From assembly GCF_020982545.1 (NCBI RefSeq), contig NZ_JAJKLK010000003.1, positions 744,001 to 808,000 on the forward strand: a DNA stretch of 64,000 bases. The letters are read 5' to 3'. This stretch comes from Streptomyces sp. MNU76. Lineage in GTDB: Bacteria; Actinomycetota; Actinomycetes; Streptomycetales; Streptomycetaceae. Below the pieces are notes generated by a model, which worked only from the letters and a program-made list of their open reading frames with translations, was not told where the DNA came from and searched no databases. Below, one piece after another: positions 16,922 through 27,346 of the stretch (position 1 is the stretch's first letter; the number at the start of each line of letters is the position of its first letter). The position numbers and the translations under genes were made by a program.

Positions 16922-18170
16922 CAGCGCCCCACCATCTCCCTCCGCACTCCTGCTGGCAGCCATCCGCGCCGCCGGCTCAGTCGCCACCCCCCGAAATGCA
17001 GACCTGCTCAAGGAAACCGCTGACGCCGCCCAACGAGCGGGCCGGACCGTGCTACAGCTCCGGGCCGCTGGGGAGACCAGGATGACGCTGCGGCTTGGAT
17101 GGCCTGCGGGCAGCGCCCCGGACATCGAGCAACTGGGGGAGCAAGCTCCCGCCACGCTGCCCCGGATTCCCACCCTGGTCTGGGCCCTGTGTCTGAAGGC
17201 CGCATGGCCCGATCCCACTGTGCCGCACTACCCCGGGCAGCCCTTTTCCGCCCAGCTGATCGAGAACGCCGGCGTGCACCTGGGCGCGGATCGCAAGAGC
17301 GTCTCCACTGCTCTGGAGCGCGTACTGCCCGGGCACGGTCTCATCGTGGCGGTCGGCCCGTCGCTGCATCTGGGGCCCGCCGTGGCCACCCTGCCCGGTC
17401 CCACGATCGCCGCGCTCCGCAGAGGCCACCAACGGCTGCCTGACCCCCACCAGCAGCACACTGTGCACCCTTCACCCCCTTCCGTAGAGGCGCACGCTGA
17501 CGATCCGGACACCGCTACCGCGCCGCACGAACTGACCCCGCCGGACGCGACTGCTCAACACAGCAGCGATCACATCACCCACAGCATCGTCACCGCCCTG
17601 GAGAGTGCGTGTGGCCCACTGCCCCCACGCAACCTGCCGGCGCTCACCGACCCGGACGTCCGTGCCCATGTCCAGACCGCCTTGGCCGACATTGGCCGCA
17701 CACTCATCCGCACACCCCAGGGCACCTGGACCACCGGATACCCAGACCTGGTCGCCGAAGCACTCACCGCAGCCGGGATCGGCACGCTCAGCCCTGCCGA
17801 GCGAACCGTCCTCGCCCTGGTCCTCCTGCACACCGTGGCTCTGCCGCGAGCCCAAGGACGCCACACACACCCGCAATGGAACGCCACTCAGCATTCCGTC
17901 ACCCTGCGAGAACTCGCCCGCAACCGGGCCCTGACCAAAACCACGATCCGCGAGGCCCTGCGCACCCTGACCGCGGCAGGGATGGTCGATACCGCAGGCC
18001 AGGGAAACTACGTCCCCGGCTCGTGCCTGCAGCGGCTGAGTGAAGCCAGCGTCGCCGCCTTGTGGGAGGACCTCATCCTCGCCGGCCGGCCCGATGGCCA
18101 CCTCGCCAGCGCCATCGCGCGGCGTCGCCAAGCCGCCCGACCCGCCGTCCCGTCCCAGGAGCACCCGTGA
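16911..18170 (+). CDS. Winged-helix protein of an SMC-like ATPase operon
   Basis: 419 residues from ATG 16911; the stop overlaps the next start (GTGA at 18167-18170). Two winged-helix-like regions are suggested: residues about 115-165 (IENAGVHLGADRKSVSTALE, HGLIVAVGPSLHLGPAV) and about 325-380 (SVTLRELARNRALTKTTIRE, AAGMVDTAGQGNYVP). A Pro/Ala/His-rich linker lies between. Such proteins often accompany SMC ATPases as kleisin-associated subunits (MksE/JetB style), but no specific family was recognised and this role is inference. The gene is intact although both neighbours are damaged. Confidence 0.65.
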   Translation: MTGDSAPPSPSALLLAAIRAAGSVATPRNADLLKETADAAQRAGRTVLQLRAAGETRMTLRLGWPAGSAPDIEQLGEQAPATLPRIPTLVWALCLKAAWPDPTVPHYPGQPFSAQLIENAGVHLGADRKSVSTALERVLPGHGLIVAVGPSLHLGPAVATLPGPTIAALRRGHQRLPDPHQQHTVHPSPPSVEAHADDPDTATAPHELTPPDATAQHSSDHITHSIVTALESACGPLPPRNLPALTDPDVRAHVQTALADIGRTLIRTPQGTWTTGYPDLVAEALTAAGIGTLSPAERTVLALVLLHTVALPRAQGRHTHPQWNATQHSVTLRELARNRALTKTTIREALRTLTAAGMVDTAGQGNYVPGSCLQRLSEASVAALWEDLILAGRPDGHLASAIARRRQAARPAVPSQEHP

Positions 18171-21052
18171 CCACCCCAACCGGCCTCGACAGTCATCTGT
18201 CCACCGGCATCATCGGCAGCCGGAAACTGGTCGCCGTCCAGACCTTCGCCATCGCCCGGCTCACCAGCGACCCGGTTGCACTGATTCCGGGCACCTTCAT
18301 CGCCGTGACCGGTCGAGGCCCCAAGGACTCCAACGAATCAGGCAAGACCAGCTTCCTCGCCGCCGTGGCGTTGCTCCTGGGCGACCCTGAATGGCAGATC
18401 ACCAGCAACGGCACAGCCAATACCGTCAACCTGCTCTTCGAACCCGTGATCGCCGGCGCCTCCACCCAGCTGGTCGATGCAGCGGACCGCGGCTATATCG
18501 CTGGCGTCTTCGCAGAATCCGACGGCAGCCGCCCGCACAGCGTCTGGCTGCAGATCAGCAACGACTCACCCCACGTCCAGGTACGCCACCACCCCGGTGT
18601 CCACCTGCTCACCGACGGTACAGACGACGAGCGTCACCGGGCAGCACCGGCCTTCTACCAACAACTCGGTGTCGAGGCACTGGGCTCCGGCGAATACGCC
18701 AACCAGCTCTACGGCCGATCGCCCAAGGTATTGGCCTACGTGGCGTCCCGCGGGCAGGTGCGCTCACGGCCCTCCCTGCTCAAGCTGGAAGCCGGCACCT
18801 ACTCACCCGACCACATCGGTGATGCCCTGATCACCCTGTCCGGCCGCGCCAGCCTGCTCGAACACGACAAAGGACAACGCAAGGCACTGGAGGACAAGCG
18901 AGCCAAATACGCCAAGTCCCTTCAACGACACGACGAAGCACTCGCCAGGGAAGACACCATGCTTCGCGAAGCAGAGGCCCGAGACGAACTCCGCCGCAAG
19001 ATCGGCAGCGCCGAAGCCGACCGCCACGCCGCCCTGGCCCGCACCCTGCTGGACGAGACCGCACGCCTGCGCAGCGCCGAGATCCTCCTGCCCCAGACTG
19101 CGGCCACCCACAAGACGACGACCGATCTTCTTGAACACCTGGAAGCCCAGAAGACCGCCGCCTCCAACCTCACAGAACTCGACCGCACCTGCAAAACAGC
19201 CGAACAGACCAAAGACCAATGCCTCACCGACTTGACCAACGCTCAGACCGAGGAACGCCACCTCGCAGAAGAACTCGCCAAGGCGCACAAGACGCTCGAC
19301 GAGGCTCGGACCCTCAGCGCCACGCACGCCGGCGAAACCGCGGCCGCGCTTCAGGAACAGCTGACGCTACTCACCCAGCAGACGGCAGAAGCAGAGATCA
19401 ACCGCGGCATCGCCCAACGTGACGCCCGCCATTACGCCGACCAACTCCGCAAAGCCGAGCAGGGACAAGCAGGTCTCGTCGGGGAGGTCCTGCATGCGCT
19501 GGCCGCAGAGGAGGACATCACCGGCGTAGGCCTGCTCGACCAGATCGACCTCGACGACCAGACCCGAGACATGTGGGAAGCCGCCCTTCACCCGTGGCGC
19601 GATGCCGTCTGCGTGGCACATGCCGATCTGCCCGCCGCTCTCAAAACACTGACCGCACTGCCTGGCGCAATCCTCATCACCGAGGACCCCAGTCGGACCG
19701 CAACCGCCACCTCACGCACTGGCCACAAGACCGCGTGGCCAGCCGGCATCCGCTCGGCGCCAGAACCGGCACGCCAGTTCCTGCACGCCCTCGCCGACCA
19801 GACCCAATGGACCGAACAGCCTCCGCACTCCAGCGTCGACGCCCTCGGCGTCCACATCGTCGGGTCCTTCCCCAACCCGACCGTCGGGCGGGCTGCCTTG
19901 TGCGCTCACCTGCGCGCCCGTCACGACGAGGCCCTGTTCGGCCAGCAGAAAGCGGAGAACCTCCTTGAGCATCTCGCACGTCGCATCACTCTCACAGAGG
20001 CTGAACTCAAGCGGGCCCAGGCTTTCGAAGCCCTACCGCAACTGCTGAAAGACCACCGCGAAGCCACCGACAGGCTTACCCGCAGGCGCAACACTCTTCC
20101 CCAGGTCGTAACACTTCTCGCAGACGCAGTGGACGCCTGGGCCATGGCCAAAGCCGCCCTCAGCGGCCGCAAGCAACGGATCGAAGAGCTGGAGCGGCGG
20201 ATCCAGGAAACGAACGTCACGCTCCGAAACTGCGACGCCGAACTCCGCGAACAACAGGCGGTCATCGAAGGAGACGGCGCAAACACCGCGGCAGCCGATC
20301 TGGGGCTAGACCCGGAAGCTGCCCGTGCCTTGCTGAACTGGCCCGCGGACTGGCTACCCTCTCAGTACACGCGGCTTCTCACCGAAGCACCCATTCCACT
20401 CGCTGCACCCCATGGGGAACCGCCCCGGGAGCGGCGCTCCGCCGACCAACTCCACATGGCCGCCAACGCGACTGTCGACGGGTGCATGGTTGCCCTCTCC
20501 CTTCGGGCGAGCACCAGCGGATATCCCACTGTCGCCCTCGCTCGCGCCAGCCACACGGACGACACTGAGCCCGATGTGAAGGCAGATGCCGCGCTGCAGG
20601 CCCTGAGCGAGTGGCTCACCGACAACGAGGCCGCCGACGCTGACATCCACACCACCGTGGAGAAGGTGCGCACCGAGCGCCTTGAGGAGAACGCCTTCAT
20701 CTCCCGATCGGTGGAGACCCTCGCCGAGGAACTCCGACACACTCAGGAAGTCATCACCCAACGCGTTGCCGGAGCCCTCGACAACATCACTGTGGCACTG
20801 GATCAACTGAACCGCGACGCTGGCCTTTTCGGCGCGGACCTGCACTATCAGATCGATCCGCCTACGGACACCGACCACAGCTGGCGCTGCTCCGTCACAC
20901 CGCGATGGCGACGTAACCCCAACGGCCCGATGCTCGCTTATGACACCGTCACCAACACCGCCCAGGAAAAGCTTTTCTCCATCCACCTCGTTCTCGCCGC
21001 TCTTCTGGCAGCTCCTCACGCCCAAGGCCGAGTGCTCGTCCTGGACGAACTA

Positions 21053-22300
21053 GTAGTGCGTCGCTGCTTAGTTGTGGCGTGTCTGGTTGGGAGGCTGGTG
21101 TCTGGTGGGTTCCTCCTTCCCTTTTGCCGGACAGGACTGTCGTCATGGGTTCACAGAAGAAGCGGCCGGTCAGGTTGACACCGCAGGATCGTGAGGAGTT
21201 GGTCCGGGTGACCACCACGGGTGTTCGTGGGGCCTCGATGATCATGCGTGCGCGTGTACTGCTAGCACTGGACACCTCGGTGGGAGACGTGGATCCCAAG
21301 GCGGTGATCGCGGCCCGGCTCGGCGTCTCCGGTGAGACGTTACGGCTGGTCGCCAAGCGTTTCGCCGAGACCGGTGGCGATGTGCACGCCACGATCGCGC
21401 GGAAGAAGCGCGACCTCCCACCGGTGCCCTCGCCGGTGACCGGCGAGGTCGAAGCCCGGCTGATCGCGATGGCGTGCTCACAGCCACCCCAGGGCCATAC
21501 CCGGTGGTCGCTGCGGCTGCTGGAGAAACATGTCGCGCTGGCCGAGGACATCCCCGATCTGGACCACTCCACCATCGGGCGGGTCTTAAAAAAACGGAAC
21601 TGCGCCCTCACCTGAGAAAGTGCTGGACCATCCCACCCCGGGCGAACGCGGAGTTCGCGGCCCGGATGGAAGACGTGCTGGCCGTCTATGCCCGGCCCTA
21701 CGACCCGGCACGTCCGGTGGTGTGCATGGACGAGAAGCCCTACCAGCTCCTCGGCGATGCCCGCGACCCACTCCCGGCCCGCCCTGGTCACGACGCCCGC
21801 CAGGACAGCGAGTACATCCGCTGCGGCACGTCCTCGATCTTCGTGTGGGTCGAACCCCTGCGCGGGTGGCGTCGCGTTCAGGCACTGTCCCGGCGGACCC
21901 GGATCGACTGGGCCGGCCAGGTCAAACAGTTACTGAGCGTGGACTACCCCGACGCCGAGACCGTGGTGCTGGTGATGGACAACCTCAACACCCACAACAT
22001 CGCCTCGTTGTACGAGGCGTTCGAACCCGAAGAGGCATTCGCCCTGGCCCAACGCCTCGAGATCCACCACACGCCCAAGCACGGGTCATGGCTCAACATC
22101 GCCGAGATCGAACTCTCCGCACTGACCCGGCAATGCCTCGACCGCCGGATCAGCGACCTCGACACCCTCAACACCGAACTCTCAGCCTGGCAGAACGCCA
22201 CCAACACCGACCAGCGTCAGGTGAACTGGCAGTTCACCACCCACGACGCACGCATCAAACTGCGCCACCTCTATCCCAAAAACTAGCCGCGACAGTCTAC
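21053..22300 (+). mobile_element. IS630-family insertion sequence in the SMC-like gene
   Basis: The 1,248-bp element sits between TA dinucleotides at 21051-21052 and 22301-22302, the expected TA target duplication. The ends are related inverted repeats: GTAGTGCGTCGCTGCT on the left and GTAGACTGTCGCGGCT on the right minus strand. It holds one transposase gene in two frames. Removing the element and one TA restores the host frame exactly, so the insertion is recent. Confidence 0.92.
21145..22286 (+). CDS. IS630-family transposase made by -1 frameshift
   Basis: The first frame starts at ATG 21145 ([20 protein letters not shown]) and carries the helix-turn-helix DNA-binding part, ending at 21615. 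The second frame carries the DDE domain to 22286: Asp in [12 protein letters not shown], Asp in [10 protein letters not shown], Glu in [13 protein letters not shown]. The frames meet at an A7 run (21588-21594, TTAAAAAAACGG). A -1 slip gives ...[16 protein letters not shown] and a product of about 380 residues, the usual family size. Programmed -1 frameshifting is known in this family. Confidence 0.87.
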
Positions 22301-22677
22301 TAGGCGACTCCCTGGGCCAAGAACACCGCCGCGAAGTGCTGAGCGCGATCACCAAAGTCGCCACCGCCCACGGCATCACTGTCCTGGGCACGTGCCAAGA
22401 CACACTGATGCGAGATGTAGCCCCCGTGTGCGGGCAAATCCTCTACTTCCAGTACCCGTCAAAGTCCGAGTACCTCAACCGGCCCACCCGCATGTTCGGG
22501 TACGACCCTCAAGTCGGCCGAGTGGAGCTCACCGCCGAACAACTGACCCGGCGACTGACCCGCTGAGACCGACCCGGCAGCAACACAACACTGCTGCCGT
22601 GCACAGCGAAGACCGTTCCGCCCTGCGTGGAACCAAGTCGGGCGCGCGGTCGTGCGACCCGCGCCAGAGCAACGTGA

Positions 22678-23682
22678 TCAGGCTGATGCCTCAAGGGCGC
22701 TTCCCCGAGAGAGGCCCACGACGTCGTACAGGGAGTCGCCCCATGTAGCCCAGCGCTCCAGTTCCGTTGCACCGATCAAGTGGATCGCGTGATCATTGGC
22801 GAAGTCGCGCGCAGGTTCGGAGAAAGTGCCGTTGGTGACCATCAGAGCGATGTCGGCCTTGTGCTCAAGGCGAGCGGTTCCATTGAATGTTTGCACGTTC
22901 GTACTGGTCACAGTCTGCTTGGCAGCCCTGCTGGTCTGCTTGCACTGCACCACCACGCGTCGGCCGTCTGGCGTCTGAGAGATGACGTCCGCACCCCGGT
23001 CCCCGGTACCGCCATGCTGCCGGATCACCTTCATTCCGTCGCGCTGAGTGAGCCACGCGACGAGAACCTCGAAGTCCTTGCCATCGAACTCCCGGATGCG
23101 CCGGAGAGTGTAACTCTTCTGGCTCTGGGCGAAGATGTTCCTCCGGTCGTCGACGACTGCGAGACGTTCGATCTCTGCGAGTGCCCGGTCATTCATTGCC
23201 GCGAAGCGTTCTGTGCTGGGGGCGATCTTGTCCCACTGTTCGGCGATGGTGTTCAGCGGAGAGTCGACACGGCCGGGAGCGTAGCGCGTGGACAAGTCCT
23301 CTTCTGGCAGCGTACTGAGTTTCTCGAAGGCCAGGCCCGCTTGCCGCAAGGAGCCATCGATGAGGTCGAGTTCATCGCTCACCTTCATGATGAATGCATC
23401 GAAGAGCGAGTCAAGTTCGGCCCGAGTAAAGTCCCAGGTGCGCCCACGAAAGTGTGAGCTGTTCTTGAGGCTGTTGAGTTTTTCGAGATTCTTGCGGAGA
23501 GCATCTCTCTGCCTTCGCAGCGCGGTGCAGGCTTCGCGGCCGATCGAAACTTCCTGCACCCACAGGTACGCAGCGAGCAGGTCGGCGTCGTCGGCTTTAC
23601 CCAACGCGTCGCCGATCCTGCTGCGTACGTCGCGGTCGGGGTAGCGGGGAGGGACGACGCGAGCGGTACGGTCAATGATCAC
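22678..23682 (-). CDS. Mrr-like restriction endonuclease domain protein
   Basis: About 334 residues if the GTG at 23680-23682 is the start; the ribosome site is weak, so the start is uncertain. The N-terminal 220 residues are helical and unrecognised (RRQRDALRKNLEKLNSL is coiled-coil-like). The C-terminal domain is a PD-(D/E)XK Mrr_cat nuclease: DFEVLVAWLTQRDG, GGTGDRGADVI, then VVVQCKQTS giving the E, D and QxK residues. Such proteins usually cut modified or foreign DNA. It points toward the SMC-like operon from the other strand and may be part of the same defence locus, but is not co-transcribed with it. Confidence 0.82.
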   Translation of the reverse strand: MIIDRTARVVPPRYPDRDVRSRIGDALGKADDADLLAAYLWVQEVSIGREACTALRRQRDALRKNLEKLNSLKNSSHFRGRTWDFTRAELDSLFDAFIMKVSDELDLIDGSLRQAGLAFEKLSTLPEEDLSTRYAPGRVDSPLNTIAEQWDKIAPSTERFAAMNDRALAEIERLAVVDDRRNIFAQSQKSYTLRRIREFDGKDFEVLVAWLTQRDGMKVIRQHGGTGDRGADVISQTPDGRRVVVQCKQTSRAAKQTVTSTNVQTFNGTARLEHKADIALMVTNGTFSEPARDFANDHAIHLIGATELERWATWGDSLYDVVGLSRGSALEASA

Positions 23683-23734
23683 CGGGGGAGCGTATACGCG
23701 GGCACTGACACCCCAAGGCGCCCTCCCGACCCAC

Positions 23735-25050
23735 TGAGCGTTGTTCAACCTGAATTCGCTGGTCATGGGGCTGGCGTGGGCGGGGGCTGAGGTGCTTGTG
23801 CCAGTCGGGGGCGTGATCGGTAGCAGGTGATCATCCGACGCATCGCCGGTTCGCCGGAATCGCGATGCCGGGTTGGGAGTGCCTCGTAGGCTCCGAGGAG
23901 AGCCGGGTGGGAAGGGGCTGCTGGTGGCGGACGTACTGGTCTGGGTGATGCAGCGAAGGGTGGTGCTGGCCGATCGCGCCGAAAGGCTGCGCAAGGAACT
24001 CGCCGAGATCGATGCCGAGGTGGCCCGGCTGGAAGCCGCCGAGGTGGTGATCGGGCAGTTCATCGAGGCCGAGCGGAGCGGGCAGGCCGACGGCCCGGCC
24101 GCGGCTGAGGAGTTGGAGCGAGTGACGACTCCGGGTGCGGGCGGGATGCTGCTGGTCCCGCACCGAGAGCCGGGCACGGACGAATGTGCGCTGCCCGCCG
24201 ACTACCAGGCGATCATGAAGATCGTGGCCGCAGTCTCGGAGCCGGTCCCGGCCAAGGACGTCAGCGTCCACCTCGGCAGGGGCACCCAGCCCGGGCAGGC
24301 AGGTCGAACCGGTACGCGACAAGCTCAGGCGCCTGGCCGACCGGGGCTGGCTGCACCGCACCCCCGCCGGCCGCTTCACCGCCCTGCCGCAGCCGCCGGT
24401 CTGACCGGACCCGGCCGGATTCGGGCGTAACACGTAGGACCCCGGCGGGAGTTGGGGATTCCATGCGAAAGAACACCAGTCCCGCCGAGGGCACTGAGGG
24501 GCTTGTCTACCAGTGCCGCCTGCCGCTGTCGAGCTCCACCCTGGACCTGGTCGCCGGCCTGGTCCGCAGCCACCTGAAGAAGATCCGCTCCCGCTGGCGC
24601 AAGCTCCCACCCGGCCGGATCGCCCTGATCGTCCTGGCCGTCCTCCGCCACGACCAGCGGCTTTCCGACATCGCGGGCGGCAACGACGTCTCCGCCTCCA
24701 CCGTGCGCCGCTGGCTACTGGAAGTGATCGGGTTGCTGTCGGCCCGTGCCCAGCGCCTGGACCGTGCCCTGAAGAAAATCGCCCGGAAGGGTGGCGTCGT
24801 CGTCCTGCTCGACGGCACTCTCGTCCGTACTCGCCGACGCACCGGGGACGAGAACCGGCCGAACTATTCGGGCAAGCACAAGGCCCACGGCCCGCTGTTC
24901 CTCGCCCTGACCGACGAGACGGGCAACCTGGTCTGGATCTCGGCGGCAAAGCCTGGGCGCTCCAGCGAGATCACCACCGCCCGCCACAACAGGATCACTA
25001 CCCGCCTGCGGGAGGCTGGTCTGGGCGCTCTGGCCGATCTCGGCTTCGTC
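23735..25050 (+). mobile_element. Truncated copy of an IS5-like insertion sequence
   Basis: This 1,316-bp copy corresponds base for base in extent to 28521-29836 in inverted orientation. It keeps the left end (TGAGCGTTGTTCAACC), the accessory reading frame (about 23948-24404, with the same internal frameshift as the other copy) and the first 196 codons of the transposase. It stops abruptly after CGGCTTCGTC at 25050, where unrelated sequence begins. Confidence 0.88.
24463..25050 (+). pseudogene. IS5-like transposase, C-terminally truncated
   Basis: The first 196 codons match the intact copy at 28275-29108 (start MRKNTSPAEGTEG, first catalytic Asp in VVLLDGTLVRTRRR). The C-terminal part with the catalytic Glu is missing, replaced by unrelated sequence, so it is inactive. 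Confidence 0.85.
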
Positions 25051-25342
25051 CCGGGACGCTCACCCCTACTTCGCGACGACTCCGGCGAACCAGGCGATCT
25101 TCGATCTTGCAAGGGCCCCTGGGGCATGAGGGTGCGCCGGCTCTCGACCTGTACCGCCAGATCGGCGGCAACACCATCATCGACGGCACCGTGGCCGATC
25201 TTGACGGCGCCCACGTCGACCATGCCCGCGACGCCTTCCTGCAGTCGCTGACCGTCTTCGAGCGCCAAAGCCCGGCACACCGAGGCGACGTTCGCCGGGA
25301 ACCGGCCATCCTGACCGACAGCCGGTTCCCGACCCAGCGCCG
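25051..25342 (+). pseudogene. Unrecognised gene fragment beside the truncated IS
   Basis: Coding-like sequence in two frames (HPYFATTPANQAIFDLARAP, then APALDLYRQIGGNTIIDGTV and HARDAFLQSLTVFERQ) is broken by a frame change near 25127. No start is present. The family is unknown. It is probably the tail of a gene cut by the event that truncated the IS. Confidence 0.35.
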
Positions 25343-26329
25343 TTAGTGGCTGATCACGACCTTGCCGAAACGTGAGCCGTGCGCGAAGTGCTCGAATGCC
25401 TGTAGGGCCTCGGAGAAGGGGAAGACCCGATCGATCACGGGGCGGACGCGGTGCTGGGCTATGACGCGGTTCATCTCCTCCAGGTCGCTACGGCTTCCGA
25501 CGCCGAGCGCGCGGAGTGTGGCGAAGCGGAGGGAGAGAGACATCAGGTCCATGCCCTGCCCGGCGCCGCCGAGGTGGCCGACCAGGGAGATGGTGCCGTG
25601 CAGGGCGAGGGCCTCCACGGACTGCGGGATGGTGGCGGCACCGCCGACTTCGACGACGATGTCGACGCCACGGTCGTCGGTGAGCTTGCGGACGACGGAG
25701 CCCCAGTCAGGGCTCTCGGCGTAGTTGACGACGTCGGAGGCGCCGAGTTCGCGCAGGCGCTCGGCCTTGGCCTCGCTGGAGGTGGTGGCGATGACTCGAG
25801 CGCCGGCCGTGCGGGCGAACTGCAACGCGAACAGCGACACGCCGCCGCTGCCTTGCACCAGCACGGTGTCGCCAGGCCCGACGCCGGCCACGGCGGACCA
25901 ACCGGTCAGGGCCGCGCACGGCAGCGTCGCGGCCTCCTCGAAGCTGAGATGCTCGGGCATCGAGACCAGGACGTTCTCGTCGACGACGGCGTAGTCGGTG
26001 AGCCAACCGTCGATGTCGGTGCCGTACATCTGGCCCAACTTTCGCACCGGGCCGCCATACCATGTCGGGTTGAACGAGTTGACCACGCGGTCGCCGACCC
26101 GGAACCGGGTGGTGTCCGGCCCAACGGCCTCGATCACACCGGCGGCGTCGGAGAGCTGGATCAGGTTCGGCAGTGGCGGGAACGGATAGAGGCCGTTGGC
26201 GATCATCATGTCGCGGCCGTTCAGGGAGGTGGCCTTGACGCGGATCAGGACTTGGCCACGTCCGGGCGTGGGCATGGGGCCCTCTACCAGTTCGAGGACG
26301 CGGTCGGCGTTCAATCGGTATGACTGCAT
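25343..26329 (-). CDS. Zinc-independent MDR oxidoreductase (quinone reductase-like)
   Basis: 328 residues from the ATG at 26327-26329. It is a medium-chain dehydrogenase/reductase: GroES-like N-terminus (IRVKATSLNGRDMMIANG, AGVIEAVGPDTTRFRVGDRV), ALTGWSAV, and nucleotide-binding motif VQGSGGVSLFALQFA with VIATTSSEAKAERLRELGA. The catalytic zinc ligands of classical alcohol dehydrogenases are not evident (N34-G35 where Cys is usual), which points to an NADPH:quinone or enone reductase. It is divergent from the AraC regulator at 26414, which probably controls it. The pair is enclosed by the inverted IS copies. Confidence 0.88.
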   Translation of the reverse strand: MQSYRLNADRVLELVEGPMPTPGRGQVLIRVKATSLNGRDMMIANGLYPFPPLPNLIQLSDAAGVIEAVGPDTTRFRVGDRVVNSFNPTWYGGPVRKLGQMYGTDIDGWLTDYAVVDENVLVSMPEHLSFEEAATLPCAALTGWSAVAGVGPGDTVLVQGSGGVSLFALQFARTAGARVIATTSSEAKAERLRELGASDVVNYAESPDWGSVVRKLTDDRGVDIVVEVGGAATIPQSVEALALHGTISLVGHLGGAGQGMDLMSLSLRFATLRALGVGSRSDLEEMNRVIAQHRVRPVIDRVFPFSEALQAFEHFAHGSRFGKVVISH

Positions 26330-26413
26330 GATCTTGACGTTAGGATGCCCGGGCTGGACGACCAGTATCCTGGAGTCCAAAGTTTGCAACCGATCGTCCA
26401 GGGCCGAGGAGTC

Positions 26414-27331
26414 ATGGATCTTGTCGACAGCGTGCTCACCACGATGAGCATGAGGCCCTCCCAGTACGCCCGGCTCGACGCCGGCGCACCGTGGGGCATC
26501 TCCGTGCGGTCGCGCGACTCCGCCCGGCTGGTGCTGGTCGCGGAGGGCTCCTGCTGGCTCGGCACGAAGTCGCTCGACGAACCGCAACTGCTCGTCGCCG
26601 GCGACTGCTGCCTGGTTCAGAGCAACGTCGAGTTCACGCTCCAGGACGCGCCTGGCCGCGCCCTCGTGGACTGCGAGTCGCTGTCCGAGGGCCACGTCAC
26701 CGAGCACAGCGGCGATGGTGAGCGGACGGTGATCCTCTCCGGCCGGTTCTCCTTCGACACCGCCGCCGCGGAACCGCTCTTCGACGCTTTGCCGCCGTTG
26801 CTGCGCATCGATCTCGGCAACGCCGCCGGCCGGTCGCTTCGTGCCACCTTCGACCTGCTCGACGCCGAGGCGTCCGAGGGCGGCGTCGGCTCCGCGCTGA
26901 TCGCCAGCCGGCTTGCCGATGTGCTTTTCGTGCAGGCGATGCGAGCCTGCTGCGCCTCCATCGGCAGCGGCGGCGTCAGCTGGCTCGCCGCGCTCCGCGA
27001 CCCTCAGCTCTCCGCCGCCATGAACGCCATGCACGGCGACCTCACGCAGGCGTGGACCGTCGCCGAACTCGCCCGTACCGCCGGGATGTCCCGCTCCGCC
27101 TTCGCCGCCGCATTCCACGCCAAGGCCGGAGAGACGCCGCTGAGCTACCTCACCTCGTGGCGGCTCTACCGGGCCAAGACCCTGCTTCGCGACACCCCGT
27201 TGAGCGTGCAGGAGATCGCCGTGCGGGTCGGCTACGAGACCGGCACCGCCCTCAGCCGCGCCTTCACCCGCCGTGAAGGCGTCTCCCCGGGCACCTGGCG
27301 CAAAGATCGACGGCGCCCGCAGGCCGCTTGA
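26414..27331 (+). CDS. AraC-family transcriptional regulator
   Basis: 305 residues from ATG 26414, chosen because CGAGGAG lies 5 bp upstream; an in-frame start at 26345 is possible. The N-terminal cupin-type sensor domain (SARLVLVAEGSCWLG, LLVAGDCCLVQ) precedes two helix-turn-helix motifs: AWTVAELARTAGMSRSAFAA and SVQEIAVRVGYETGTALSRA. Members with this cupin_6-type sensor typically regulate a divergent oxidoreductase, exactly the layout here. Confidence 0.9.
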   Translation: MDLVDSVLTTMSMRPSQYARLDAGAPWGISVRSRDSARLVLVAEGSCWLGTKSLDEPQLLVAGDCCLVQSNVEFTLQDAPGRALVDCESLSEGHVTEHSGDGERTVILSGRFSFDTAAAEPLFDALPPLLRIDLGNAAGRSLRATFDLLDAEASEGGVGSALIASRLADVLFVQAMRACCASIGSGGVSWLAALRDPQLSAAMNAMHGDLTQAWTVAELARTAGMSRSAFAAAFHAKAGETPLSYLTSWRLYRAKTLLRDTPLSVQEIAVRVGYETGTALSRAFTRREGVSPGTWRKDRRRPQAA

Positions 27332-27346
27332 TCCAGGATCGGCCGT

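Larger units (their letters stand above)
18167..22566 (+). pseudogene. SMC/MukB-like ATPase split by an IS630 element
   Basis: The frame runs from GTG 18167 to the CTA codon at 21050-21052, and after the IS from 22303 to 22566. Rejoined it gives about 1,049 residues. The N-terminal Walker A is GPKDSNESGKTSF (Lys60). Long helical coiled-coil arms cover roughly 240-450 and 610-720, with a hinge-like globular part between (DMWEAALHPWRDAVCVAHAD). The C-terminal head has Walker B VLVLDE, cut just before the D-loop GDSLG. The N- and C-terminal heads with coiled coils are the SMC/RecN/MukB architecture. With the winged-helix partner it resembles Wadjet- or Lamassu-like defence ATPases, but it matches none of them clearly. 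As it stands the protein lacks its last 87 residues. Confidence 0.75.

Noticed and set aside
16911..22566. Assignment to canonical Wadjet (JetABCD)
   Set aside because: No JetA, JetB or JetD sequence features could be recognised; only the general SMC-plus-winged-helix layout matches.
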